Translations under genes and position numbers: made by a program
Source: VYFG01 sp965204165
Lineage (GTDB): Bacteria; Pseudomonadota; Gammaproteobacteria; Arenicellales; Poriferihabitantaceae
Direction: 5' to 3'
NCBI GenBank assembly: GCA_965204165.1
Contig: OZ241969.1
Span: forward strand, 2,542,001-2,606,000
Length of the DNA: 64,000 nucleotides
Shown: one piece after another, positions 55,924 to 64,000 of the stretch
How the letters are laid out: each line of letters begins with the position of its first letter
How positions within the stretch are numbered: the first letter of the stretch is position 1
Notes under the pieces: generated by a model
The model's database searches: none
Told to the model about the DNA's origin: nothing
Seen by the model: only the letters and a program-made list of their open reading frames with translations

Positions 55924-56841
55924 ATGAATTCGAATCGTTTCAGGTTGCCTTCGCTGAATGCGCTGAAGGCCTTTGACGCGGCCGCACGGCACGGATCCAT
56001 CCGTGGTGCCGCGGATGAACTGCTGGTGACTCCGCAGGCGGTCAGTCAGCAGATCAAGCTCCTGGAAGACACATTGAAGGTCGTGCTGTTCGAACGCCGG
56101 GGCCGGTCGATCGAGCCCACCGAGTCCGCCGTGTTGCTGGCGCGGTACGTCGATGCGGGATTCGAGGAGCTGGCCGAGGGGGTGAGCCGGATCACAAACC
56201 GGAAATATCAGGACCGGATCACGCTGAACGTTTCGCCTTACTTCGCCACGCGTTGCCTGTTGCCTAGGCTGGCCGGCTTCTACGAACTGATACCGCAATC
56301 CGGCCTGCGGATGACCACCATGGTTCACACCCCGGATTTCAAGCGCGACGACATCGATGTTGCCATACAGTGGGGTTATGGCGATTGGGGGGATCTCGAG
56401 GCGAGCCTGCTGCTCAAGGATCACAAGGTCATCTGCTGTACACCGGATCTGGCCGCGTCCATCAGAACCCCCGGAGACCTTGCGGGCCAACGGCTGCTGC
56501 ATCCCATTTTGCAGAACACGCTCTGGTCGGACATCATGGAGTATCTGGGCGTCAAGGGGGTTGGTGATACTTCGGAGCTTGCCTTTCATGATGCGGCGAC
56601 CATGCGGCGGGCAACGCTGTCGGGCATGGGGGTCGGGCTGATCTCCAGGGCGGACGCGTACCACGACATCCGGGTCGGCGATCTTGTTGCGCCCCTGGGG
56701 CTGGACGTGCTGATGAAGATGCCTCCGGAGCAGGTGCCGGGATTCTATCTCGTGCTGCCGCGTGCGCATCGCCGGGTGAGGGCGATCGAAATCTTCTGCA
56801 GCTGGGTGGCCGGAGAAAACTGGGAAGAGGTTTCGGGCTGA
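55924..56841 (+). CDS. LysR-family transcriptional regulator (GcvA-like)
   Basis: A 305-residue regulator. The N-terminal winged HTH is RLPSLNALKAFDAAARHGSI, then RGAADELLVTPQAVSQQIKL (residues 25-44), followed by the linker helix and FERRGRSIEPTESAVLLARY. The effector domain includes LNVSPYFATRCLLPRLAGFY (about 99), typical of GcvA-type LysR proteins. It is co-directional with the cluster rather than divergent, with 15 bp to the oxidase gene, so it is probably made from the same transcript and controls it. Confidence 0.92.
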   Translation: MNSNRFRLPSLNALKAFDAAARHGSIRGAADELLVTPQAVSQQIKLLEDTLKVVLFERRGRSIEPTESAVLLARYVDAGFEELAEGVSRITNRKYQDRITLNVSPYFATRCLLPRLAGFYELIPQSGLRMTTMVHTPDFKRDDIDVAIQWGYGDWGDLEASLLLKDHKVICCTPDLAASIRTPGDLAGQRLLHPILQNTLWSDIMEYLGVKGVGDTSELAFHDAATMRRATLSGMGVGLISRADAYHDIRVGDLVAPLGLDVLMKMPPEQVPGFYLVLPRAHRRVRAIEIFCSWVAGENWEEVSG

Positions 56842-57085
56842 ACGACGGCGGTGTGAAGGCTCCCCGCCGGGATGGCGCAGCATCGTGCCGATGCCCTGCC
56901 TGATTTGCCGGCGATGCGCGGGAATCGCCATTCCTCCACGGTGAGGGCGGATTGCCCTGCTGTCCGTTCGGCGAATCGGGTATGGGGAGTAACCCGACCA
57001 TGCCCGGCCATGATGAACGGCCCCGGGGTATCCCGGGATATAATCCGGACGCGCGCACCATACCGAACCACGAGGAAAACCGACG

Positions 57086-57508
57086 ATGTCGCTCAATCCC
57101 TATCTCTTCTTCGACAGCAACTGCCGGGAGGTCTTCGAGTTCTACCGTGCGGTGTTCGGCGGCGAGTTCCTGATCGTGCAGACCTTCCGGGACGGGCCGG
57201 CGGACCTGAATGTGCCGGAGCCGGAGAAGGACCGCATCATGCACATCTGCCTGCCCATCGGGTCGGGGATGCTGATGGGCAGCGACAGTACTTCGGTCTT
57301 CGGATCACCTCCGGTGCAGGGCACCAACTTCTCGATATCCGTGGAGGGTGAGAGCAGGGAACACTGTGACGGGTTGTTTGCAGGGCTTTCGGAAGGCGGT
57401 ACGGTCAAGATGCCGATGGCCGAGACGTTCTGGGGGTCCTACTTCGGGAATCTGACCGACCGCTTCGGCATCAACTGGATGATCAATTACGAGCTGCCGC
57501 GGGGGTAG
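57086..57508 (+). CDS. PhnB/YjdN-like VOC-fold protein
   Basis: A 140-residue protein of the PhnB-like branch of the vicinal-oxygen-chelate superfamily. It starts MSLNPYLFFDSNCREVFEFY and has YRAVFGGEFLIVQTFRDGPA, HICLPIGSGMLMGSDS (about 53) and the end MAETFWGSYFGNLTDRFGIN, which is diagnostic of PhnB-like proteins. Function is generally unknown. Single gene, about 240 bp after the LysR gene. Confidence 0.9.
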   Translation: MSLNPYLFFDSNCREVFEFYRAVFGGEFLIVQTFRDGPADLNVPEPEKDRIMHICLPIGSGMLMGSDSTSVFGSPPVQGTNFSISVEGESREHCDGLFAGLSEGGTVKMPMAETFWGSYFGNLTDRFGINWMINYELPRG

Positions 57509-57620
57509 GCAGAAGGAAGGCTTCTACCTGTCGGGGGCGGGTAGTCTTCGCAAAAATCATTCGGTTTGCCGGCACGATGATCCGGTGCACCGCATCACGC
57601 CGCCATGCATGGCGGGCAGG

Positions 57621-58073
57621 TCACGGATGTGCCTGATAACCTTCCTTGCCGGCGTCGTCGCTCCGGGTCCCTTGCTCCTCGCCGGCGTAGGCATCGAGTT
57701 CAATCACGTTGCGGTCGGGATCCCGGATGAAGACCGCCTGCAGGTCCCCGAACGTGAACTGTCCGCTCAGGGGAATGTCGTTGTCGGCAAGAAATTGCCG
57801 GGTTGCGTCCATCGATCCGACCCTGAATGAAACGTGGGTTATGCCCGGATACTTCTCGTCCACGTCCATGAGAATATTCCGGTCGTTCGGCATGTTGGCG
57901 GGCCCGAGCAGGTTGAGAAAGACGCCTGAGGGATGCTGCATGATGATCGGATGGCCCTGCTCGAATCCTGCATCGGACAGAAGCCGGAATCCCAGCCGTT
58001 CATAGAAGGCGACGGAGACCAATTTGTCGCTGACCCGGATGCCGATGTGATCGACCTTCGTTATATTAAGCAT
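57621..58073 (-). CDS. VOC-family (glyoxalase/dioxygenase fold) protein
   Basis: A 150-residue protein starting MLNITKVDHIGIRVSDKLVS, the standard VOC opening with a putative metal-ligand His. FYERLGFRLLSDAGFEQGHP, PGITHVSFRVGSMDATRQFL (about 85) and FGDLQAVFIRDPDRNVIELD (about 114, ending in the Glu ligand) follow. The spacing of His, His and Glu suggests a functional metal site. Members include lactoylglutathione lyases and fosfomycin-resistance enzymes; this one cannot be assigned more precisely. It converges on the PhnB-like gene. Confidence 0.88.
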   Translation of the reverse strand: MLNITKVDHIGIRVSDKLVSVAFYERLGFRLLSDAGFEQGHPIIMQHPSGVFLNLLGPANMPNDRNILMDVDEKYPGITHVSFRVGSMDATRQFLADNDIPLSGQFTFGDLQAVFIRDPDRNVIELDAYAGEEQGTRSDDAGKEGYQAHP

Positions 58074-58339
58074 TGGCTGGACATTGCCATGGGCATGAGT
58101 CTTCTTGTGACGGTCGATTATATCCGATGACCGGAGATTGGTCCGGGAAGCGGTGGTACCGGGCACCCCGTTGCACCCGGGCATTCCGCTGCAGGAACTA
58201 GTCTCAAGCGCTAGAGTAAATCTTCTTACATGGCACATACCCCATCGGCAGAAATGCATGTACAATCTGCCACGCCTGTCAACCGGGTCGGCAGGCCCTA
58301 ACAGTAAATCAGCATCCGCACACACCCGCTGGACGTAAC

Positions 58340-58594
58340 ATGGAAATCCTCTTCCTGGCTCCTTTCGCCATCTTCTGGGGAATTCTCCAGGAAGCCAGGC
58401 AACTGGCGCAGATCTATGAAGCCGACGAATCCAGCGGACCGTCCCGTATTCATCATGTCCCGAAGAAGGACAGTTGGGTGCAGGATGTGGAGAGATTCGA
58501 TCTGATGCTCACGCCCCACAGGCGCAAGACGAAGAAATCATCGAAAGCGGTGTCCGACGTGCCGGCGGCACCGGCTGGCGCGGCGACTGGGTAA
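58340..58594 (+). CDS. Small hypothetical protein with hydrophobic N-terminus
   Basis: An 84-residue frame beginning MEILFLAPFAIFWGILQEAR, a short hydrophobic segment, then a charged region (IYEADESSGPSRIHHVPKKD) and an Ala/Pro-rich tail. No family recognised. The start has no strong ribosome-binding site. It may be a small membrane-associated protein or a spurious frame. Confidence 0.35.
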   Translation: MEILFLAPFAIFWGILQEARQLAQIYEADESSGPSRIHHVPKKDSWVQDVERFDLMLTPHRRKTKKSSKAVSDVPAAPAGAATG

Positions 58595-59240
58595 CACCCG
58601 TAAGGACCCGCATGCACCGCCGGGTGATCCGGCCTGCGGTTCTGCCTTGTCCGGGTTGTCCGGGATATGAATGAAAAACGCCGGACGGGATGATCCCGAG
58701 GGGGCGTTGCAGTTGAACTGATCGTGGCAAGGCGGTTGCTGGTATATGGGACTCCTGCCCGGCTTCATTCCTGATCACGCCGTCTGTCCCGCTGTTTCCT
58801 GGTGGAATTCAGATCCGCCATGCTGCTTAAGCACCGACCTCCAGCACTGTCCCGAAATCAAAAGCGGCACTGATCAGGGAGTGCAGCACACCGTTTGCTC
58901 TGGTTGCGGGCAGAGATGCTGGATTGAAAAACCATCTGCAGCAGGGCAGACAACGTCGATGATTCCGGCAGGATTCCGCCGGCTACCCCACCAACCTAGC
59001 CGGGAACTTAACCCCCCATCCGGGGTCATCCGGACAGGGGCCCGATGCGTGGATCAGGGATGGCGGGGATGGCCTTTCAACGGGTGAGGATGGACCCTGT
59101 TCGGCAGCGGAAGCCGGGCCCCCGAAAAAATTATTACAACTTGCCCGAAGGACGGGAAATGGAGAGGACGGAAAAAATGGAAAAATATATAATCCAGAAA
59201 AAACAGGGGCTTAAACTGTTCCGCTGGAAGTTTTTACGCA
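58595..59240. other. Long non-coding stretch left of the recombinase region
   Basis: No convincing gene in about 650 bases. A 37-codon frame at 59159-59272 follows AAGGACGGGAA, has a basic, aromatic product (IIQKKQGLKLFRWKFLRTIT), and its end contains the left recombinase core site; its reality is uncertain. No tRNA, promoter pair or repeat unit otherwise recognised. Confidence 0.35.
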
Positions 59241-59261
59241 CGATAACTGTATTTATCAGGC
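59241..59261 (+). repeat. Recombinase core site L, left copy of 21-bp inverted repeat
   Basis: Layout is GATAA-CTGTAT-TTATC (59242-59257) flanked by C on the left and AGGC on the right, i.e. two inverted 5-bp arms around a 6-bp spacer. This is the geometry of tyrosine-recombinase (dif-like) crossover sites. The same 21 bases occur inverted at 60627-60647. The outer arms differ from XerCD dif arms. Confidence 0.7.
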
Positions 59262-59448
59262 GCGAAGAATAAATTCCCAAGGCCCGTCCGGTCAAGGGCA
59301 TTGGCGCAATCAGAATGCACCTGATTTCATTGCCGGTATCCGGCCGGTCCGCAGCCGGAGGGAGATCGTTTTACCGGATTTACAGGGTTTCGTGGACAAA
59401 TTTCCTCCCGGCCCCGGACGGCATTGACGGAGAACCGCCGAAATTATC

Positions 59449-59468
59449 GATTTATTGGTCGCGATAAC
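59449..59468 (+). repeat. Partial recombinase site M (arm only)
   Basis: A 20-bp stretch, GATTTATTGGTCGCGATAAC, matches the inverse of 60641-60660 at 19 of 20 positions. The spacer and opposite arm (CATCAC and GGAGAGG) do not match sites L or R, so only one recombinase-binding arm is preserved here. It lies 95 bases beyond the end of the recombinase gene. Confidence 0.6.
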
Positions 59469-59563
59469 ATCACGGAGAGGATACAGCGGGCACGGGAAAC
59501 CATTCCGTTTTCTTCGTCCTGTTTCCTGTCTTTTCCCTGCCCCGCCCGCCCGCCGGTGCTCCC

Positions 59564-60654
59564 TCACTCCGGTTCCTGTTTCCAGGCGGACTTCCGCCCC
59601 CGCCGCTGCACCCTGGCCAACTGCGCCGCACCCCCCCTGCGGGCCAGCAACCGCTCCCCGTACCGGTTCACCATGGACGTGCTCTTCCACCGCCCCGCCT
59701 GCAGGATCGCAGGCAACTCGATCCCCGAGGCGATCATGTCCTGCACCGCACCCACCCGGGTGCTGTGGCCCGACAGTCCCGCCACGATGTCTTTTCCCAG
59801 TCCCGCATTCCTCGCCATGGACTTGTAGATGCGCGGCACCTGGCCGGGGTTCAGACCGCCCCCGGGAATGCCGCCCCTGCTGATGGAGCGGAACAGGAAC
59901 CCCTCGTCGATGCCGCCCTGGCGGAGCCATTCCATGACAAGGTCCGCGGTGTCCGGGGCGAGGAACAGGATCGATCCCTCGCCCTGGGGATCGGTCTTGC
60001 CCCGGCGCACCAGGAGGGTGGCGGATCCATCGGGTTCCATCGACAGATCAGACACTTGCAGGGAGACCAGTTCGGACCTACGGAGCATGGCGTCATAGGC
60101 CACGGCGAGGAGGGCCCGGTTGCGGGCATCGATCAGGCGATTGCCTGAGGATGCCAGCAGTCTCTTCCTGAGGGGCCAGGTCAGTCCCGATGCCTGGACC
60201 TGCCTGCGGCCCTGTTTCCGGTACATGCGCTGCATGGCCATGCGGACGGTCATGTTGGCGAGGGGGTCCTTCCATCCGGCGGCCTTGTGCAGGGCGACGA
60301 TGGAGGAGACGTACCTTCGCACCGTGGCCGGTGCCTTCATGCGGGCCATGGTGCCGATGAACCGGACCAGGGGGACGGCCCGGGCGGGCCAGGGCCTGAG
60401 TCCCTCTGGCGGCACCAGGAGGAGTAGATCTCAAGGTCGGACCTGAGGGCCCGTTCGGTGTTCCGGCTGAGGGCGCCGGCGGCGGAATCGAGCCACTCGG
60501 AGATGGGGTCCGGGGGGTGCGGAGAAGGCTCCGGGGGATGCGGGGACGGCCGGTTGGGATGCCCTTTCGGGGCGGTGGCTCCAGGGGGTGGTTTACCCGG
60601 ATTCCGGGCCGGGAAACCGACTTTATGCCTGATAAATACAGTTATCGCGAGCAA
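59564..60654 (-). pseudogene. Tyrosine recombinase, interrupted by a one-base frameshift
   Basis: The C-terminal 280 or so residues (59564-60415) form a tyrosine-recombinase catalytic domain: Arg in AYDAMLRRSELVSLQ, Lys in LVRRGKTDPQG, His-x-x-Arg in GLSGHSTRVGAVQDM, Trp in LQAGRWKSTSMV and the nucleophile Tyr in NRYGERLLARR. The N-terminal core-binding domain (EWLDSAAGALSRNTERALRS, then DLEIYSSWCRQR) lies in the frame ending at 60337. Adding one G in the run at 60402-60404 joins them smoothly as CRQRGLRPWPARAVPLVRFI. A TTG at 60654, inside site R, or a later codon is the possible start. Either a real inactivation or a base-calling error. Confidence 0.85.
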
Positions 60655-60660
60655 TAAATC
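60627..60660 (-). repeat. Recombinase core site R, right copy of inverted repeat
   Basis: Contains the exact inverse of site L: GCCT-GATAA-ATACAG-TTATC-G (60627-60647), the same 6-bp spacer in opposite orientation. Its outer arm continues to 60660 and matches partial site M (19 of 20). R is thus the most complete of the three sites. It lies about 140 bases upstream of the giant exported protein gene and immediately upstream of the recombinase. Confidence 0.7.
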
Positions 60661-60800
60661 CGACGTGGAGGGGGAGACGCGGAGGAGGAGATGGCTGTCG
60701 GCGGCCCGGGAGGAGCGCCTGGAGGATCGATTGCGCCCGGATCACCCGGGCAGGGGCCACGTGCCGAAAACGAACAAGTCAAACCAACCGACAGGCAGTG

Positions 60801-63800
60801 ATGACAATCGACATACTGGATGATCCGTCCCCGGAATCAGGCTACGTAAGAAGTAATCCTCTCCGATTTCCCTTCTTCCCCTTCTTCTCCTTCTTCCCCG
60901 TCCGCCTCGGACGCAGGTGGGGCGCGGCTGCATGCCTGCTCGCCCTCGGCCTCGCCCTGACGCTCGGCGCCGGTGCGGCCGAGGCGCAGATAATACCGCC
61001 GATCAATCCGCAGCCGCCGGTGTCCCCGCCCTCGACGACCCCGTCCGTGGTCAAGCTGGTCAGCAACACCGGGCGGCTAGACGAAGCCACCTTCCAGAAC
61101 TTTACTGCTGATTACGCCCAGGCGTTCACCACCGGCAGCAACGCCCTTGGCTTCAGGCTGACCCGCGTGGACATCCCGGCCCGTCACGACAGCGGGACGG
61201 TGCCGACCATCAGCGTGAGCATCCACTCGGTTAATGCGTCCGGCTTTCCGGGCAGCAGCCTGGGCACGCTGACGCGGCAGGGCAGCTGGCCTAGCACCGC
61301 CGGTTCGGTCCAGTTCACGGCGTCCGGCGACGGCATCGAGCTGGCCGCCAACACGGGCTATTTTGTGGTGGTCGATTCCAGCACTGCAATCAATACGATT
61401 GGAATATTCGAAACACAATCGGACGCGGAAGATTCAGGGTCAGCGGCGGGCTGGAGCATTTCAGACGGTTACCGGTGGCGGAGCGCTGGTGCATCAAGTT
61501 GGTCAATTTCGAATATCGACAACGATTCCGTGCTAATGGAAGTCCACGGTCACCCGAAGGATTCGACCGGGGGCACGGTGACGGTAACCGGCAACACCCT
61601 GGCGCTGACCTTCGGCGTCAACATCAAGCGGGTCTTCGTGCCCGGCGGTCTGGCCAAGCACTTCACGGTGAAGGTGGACGGCAGGAAGGTGCCGGTCACC
61701 GGCGTGTCCATCAGCGGCAAGACGGTCAATCTGACCCTGGCCCGGCCGGCGGGCAGAAACCAGGCCGTCACGGTGTCCTACAACAACGCGGGCACGCCGC
61801 TCCAGAGCACGTCGGGCAGGCCGGTGTCGGCCTTCACCGACCTGACGGTGGAAAACCTTTCCTCCAACAATGCGCCGGTGTTTGAAGGGACGGATCCAAC
61901 TCCCCACAACGCTTCCGCTGAAACTTTGCTCTCTGAAAGGGCGGACCCAGACGATTTCACAGACATCGACGACGACCCGCTGGTGCTCTCGTTCAGCGTG
62001 GACCGTGACAACGTGCTCCATACCGGCCAGAGAGGGAACATCAATATGGGCCCCACCGGTCTCCTTTGGGTTTCATCTCAGAAGCGTCTGTATTTTGCGA
62101 TGAAGACCGTCTGCGGTCTGTCGAACGTCAAGCCGGCGTTGCCCAGCCCGTTCGAGACGGTCATCACGGTGACGGCGACCGACCCCACGGGTGCGGCCGG
62201 GCACGTTGATATCCCCATAACCACGACTTTCAGCGGTTGCCATTCGCTCTCAAGCGCCACGGTAACCGACAGGACCCTGACGCTGACCTACGATCAGGCG
62301 TTGCCGGACGGCTGGTCGCCGGCCGCCGATGAATTCGAGGTGAAGGTGGCCGGGAATGTCGTGCCCCTGGTGGACACCGACGACGCGGTATCGGTAAGCG
62401 GCAGCACGGTCACCCTGACCCTGGCCGAGGCGGTGGGCGCCGGGCAGGACGTCAAGGCGAGCCACACCCCGGGGGACAACCCGAGCACGGTGGGCTTCAC
62501 CGACCAGGCGGTGACCGTCAATTCGGCCAACCGCGCCCCGACGGTGACGCCCAAAAACCCCTATAACGCCCCGCTCGGCTTTCCCGTGTACGTCCCGGTG
62601 GAGGATGCGGATGACGATCGCTTCCCCGCTGACCATCCCACGGCCGCCGGCCTGAAGCTGCACGTCACCTGGACGACGGACCGCCCGGATGTGCTCAACG
62701 CCGAGGCGGAGAACATCGGGTATCTCGACGGCACGGGCAGTTTCTACCTGCAGATGCCCGGGGAGTGCGAACTGGCGAAAGTCGATCCGCCGCTGCCGAC
62801 CCCCCTGTTCGAGACGACCGTGGAGATCGAGGCGATGGACCCCACCGGCGCGGTGGCGCGGGGGACGGTCCTGGCGAAGACGGCGTGGGACGGGGGGGAT
62901 GAATGCCCCGAGTTTGCGGCCGCGGTGACGAACGGGAATGAACTGACGCTGTCATTCAGCCGGGACCTGGATGAGGCCTCGACGCCGTCGAAAGACCGTT
63001 TCACGGTGAAGTCGGACGGAACCGAAGTGGCCCTGGCGAATCCGGATCCGGGGGCGGACCCGCCGGTCGTGCCGGTATTGGTGAGCGGCAACACGGTCGT
63101 CCTGACCCTGGCCAAGGAAATATCCGCCGGCAGGCGGGTGACGGTGAGCTACAGGCCGCCGAACTTCGGCGGGATCCAGGACGCCGGCGCCGGCGCGTAC
63201 GCCGCGGCGGGATTCACGGATGAGCCGGTGGTCAACGTCAGCGGAGACACGAGGTCGCCCGTGCTGCGGGGCGCGTGGGTGGAGGGCACGACGCTGACGC
63301 TGGTCTATGACGAGACCCTGCACCCGCTCCGCAAGACGGGTCCGGATTGGTATCAGGTCACGGAGGTCCCCGAACCGGGCACCAACGCCCGTCCCATCGA
63401 CGTCACCGGGAACGAGGTGGACGGCAAGCGGGTCGTCCTGACCCTGGACACCGCAGTGAAACCGGAACTGGAGTTGCGGCTGACCTACACGGTGCCCCCG
63501 GGCGACCGCATTAACCGGATCCAGGACCTCGCGGGCAATCTCGCGGCTACCTTCGGTATCGGTAATGACAAGCTGATCGTAAGACACGGTCCGCCCCCGC
63601 CCGAGAGCCCGGTCACGCCGCCATCCGGCGGCGGTGGACCCGTCGGCGGCGGATCGCCGGGTGACACGGCGCCGGACTTCGGCACGGCGACAGTGGCATC
63701 TCTGACGCTGGCCCGGGGCGAGGCGATGGACCCGGTGGTGCTGCCGGCGGCGACGGGGGGCGACGGGGAACTGACCTACACCCTGGCGTCGGCACCGGCG

Positions 63801-64000
63801 GGCCTTGCGGGCCTGTCCTTCAACGCGGCCACGCGCCGGCTGTCGGGGACGCCGGATACCGCGGGAGAGTACGAATTCACCTACACGGTCCATGACGCGG
63901 ACGCCAACCGGGCGGATACGGACGCGGCGGTGCTGACCTTTACCGTGACGGTGGAGGATCCGCGCACGGCGCAGGTGCGGCAGTCGGTGCGCCGCACCCT
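60801..64000 (+). CDS. Giant exported SWM/Ig-like repeat protein (3' end missing)
   Basis: An uninterrupted frame of 1066 codons that runs off the right edge. A 35-residue N-terminal extension with the unusual PFFPFFSFFP stretch precedes a signal-like segment (AAACLLALGLALTLGAGAA, about 42-60) and AEAQ. Residues 75-235 resemble a choice-of-anchor-type beta domain (VVKLVSNTGRLDEATFQNFT). SWM-type repeats (PF13753-like) follow at about 254-345, 495-580, 710-805 and 815-910, each with the pattern LTLTF...F.VKV...V.VSG.TVTLTLA..V..G..V.VSY. A Gly/Pro hinge (SGGGGPVGGGSPGDTAPDFG, about 935-955) precedes a He_PIG-like domain (SFNAATRRLSGTPDTAGEYE). Probably a cell-surface adhesin or secreted matrix protein. 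Two segments (about 61370-61530 and 61880-62110) are lower in GC. Confidence 0.85.
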   Translation, partial: MTIDILDDPSPESGYVRSNPLRFPFFPFFSFFPVRLGRRWGAAACLLALGLALTLGAGAAEAQIIPPINPQPPVSPPSTTPSVVKLVSNTGRLDEATFQNFTADYAQAFTTGSNALGFRLTRVDIPARHDSGTVPTISVSIHSVNASGFPGSSLGTLTRQGSWPSTAGSVQFTASGDGIELAANTGYFVVVDSSTAINTIGIFETQSDAEDSGSAAGWSISDGYRWRSAGASSWSISNIDNDSVLMEVHGHPKDSTGGTVTVTGNTLALTFGVNIKRVFVPGGLAKHFTVKVDGRKVPVTGVSISGKTVNLTLARPAGRNQAVTVSYNNAGTPLQSTSGRPVSAFTDLTVENLSSNNAPVFEGTDPTPHNASAETLLSERADPDDFTDIDDDPLVLSFSVDRDNVLHTGQRGNINMGPTGLLWVSSQKRLYFAMKTVCGLSNVKPALPSPFETVITVTATDPTGAAGHVDIPITTTFSGCHSLSSATVTDRTLTLTYDQALPDGWSPAADEFEVKVAGNVVPLVDTDDAVSVSGSTVTLTLAEAVGAGQDVKASHTPGDNPSTVGFTDQAVTVNSANRAPTVTPKNPYNAPLGFPVYVPVEDADDDRFPADHPTAAGLKLHVTWTTDRPDVLNAEAENIGYLDGTGSFYLQMPGECELAKVDPPLPTPLFETTVEIEAMDPTGAVARGTVLAKTAWDGGDECPEFAAAVTNGNELTLSFSRDLDEASTPSKDRFTVKSDGTEVALANPDPGADPPVVPVLVSGNTVVLTLAKEISAGRRVTVSYRPPNFGGIQDAGAGAYAAAGFTDEPVVNVSGDTRSPVLRGAWVEGTTLTLVYDETLHPLRKTGPDWYQVTEVPEPGTNARPIDVTGNEVDGKRVVLTLDTAVKPELELRLTYTVPPGDRINRIQDLAGNLAATFGIGNDKLIVRHGPPPPESPVTPPSGGGGPVGGGSPGDTAPDFGTATVASLTLARGEAMDPVVLPAATGGDGELTYTLASAPAGLAGLSFNAATRRLSGTPDTAGEYEFTYTVHDADANRADTDAAVLTFTVTVEDPRTAQVRQSVRRT

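Noticed and set aside
59159..59272. 37-codon frame ending in site L
   Set aside because: Has a possible ribosome-binding site but no homology, and its 3' end is merely the repeat; kept as a remark, not as a gene.
59424..59883. Plus-strand frames across the recombinase region
   Set aside because: They are shadows of the recombinase catalytic domain on the minus strand.

Overview
The window is high-GC DNA from a gammaproteobacterium. Two conserved housekeeping blocks show this: ftsK-lolA-rarA-crcB-serS (13.7-21.4 kb) and dapB-carA-carB-greA (23.9-29.8 kb). TTG and GTG starts are common. No rRNA, tRNA or CRISPR array was seen. The species cannot be named from the sequence.

Layout. 0-8 kb: the 3'-truncated end of a substrate-binding protein gene (minus strand) with a possible cobalamin-type leader, a two-module NYN ribonuclease-like protein, a methyltransferase, an exported agmatine-deiminase-like enzyme, a MATE exporter, a secreted metallo-beta-lactamase-fold protein with a changed metal motif, and an orphan VapB-like antitoxin. 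8-13.7 kb: divergent glutamine-synthetase-family and FAD amine-oxidase genes (polyamine catabolism type), an MscS channel and rluC. 13.7-21.4 kb: the ftsK-serS block, split by an intact 1.53-kb insertion sequence between crcB and serS with a 4-bp target duplication. 21.4-30 kb: a Phd/PIN toxin-antitoxin pair with a clear promoter-operator, a membrane-tethered HTH protein, an SDR, and dapB-carAB-greA with a terminator-like hairpin in the carA leader. 30-34.8 kb: a secreted DUF6351-like hydrolase, a fluoroacetate-dehalogenase-like enzyme, a LysE exporter and an acetyltransferase. 34.9-36.8 kb: two toxin-antitoxin loci whose PIN toxin genes are both broken and converge on each other. 37-40.7 kb: a tungstate importer (tupBCA order) and a ModE-like regulator. 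42.2-44.1 kb: an isolated ParB/DUF2857 module of the kind carried by integrative conjugative elements. 44.6-44.9 kb: a VapB gene followed by a 16-residue VapC stump. 45.4-56.8 kb: one long plus-strand catabolic cluster (amino-acid-type ABC importer, two SDRs, an Asp/Glu/hydantoin racemase, HyuA, HyuB, a DAO-type oxidase and a LysR regulator), probably for a hydantoin-like or N-substituted amino-acid compound. 57-58.6 kb: two small VOC proteins. 59.2-64 kb: a frameshifted tyrosine recombinase lying between two inverted 21-bp sites with a 6-bp core, next to the 5' part of a very large exported repeat (SWM/Ig-like) protein that runs off the right edge.

The most unusual part is that right end. 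The paired inverted core sites around a recombinase, placed directly upstream of a giant surface protein, look like either a DNA-inversion switch or the ends of a recombinase-borne mobile element. The second theme is toxin-antitoxin decay: five toxin-antitoxin loci are present, but only one (21.7-22.4 kb) still has an apparently intact toxin.
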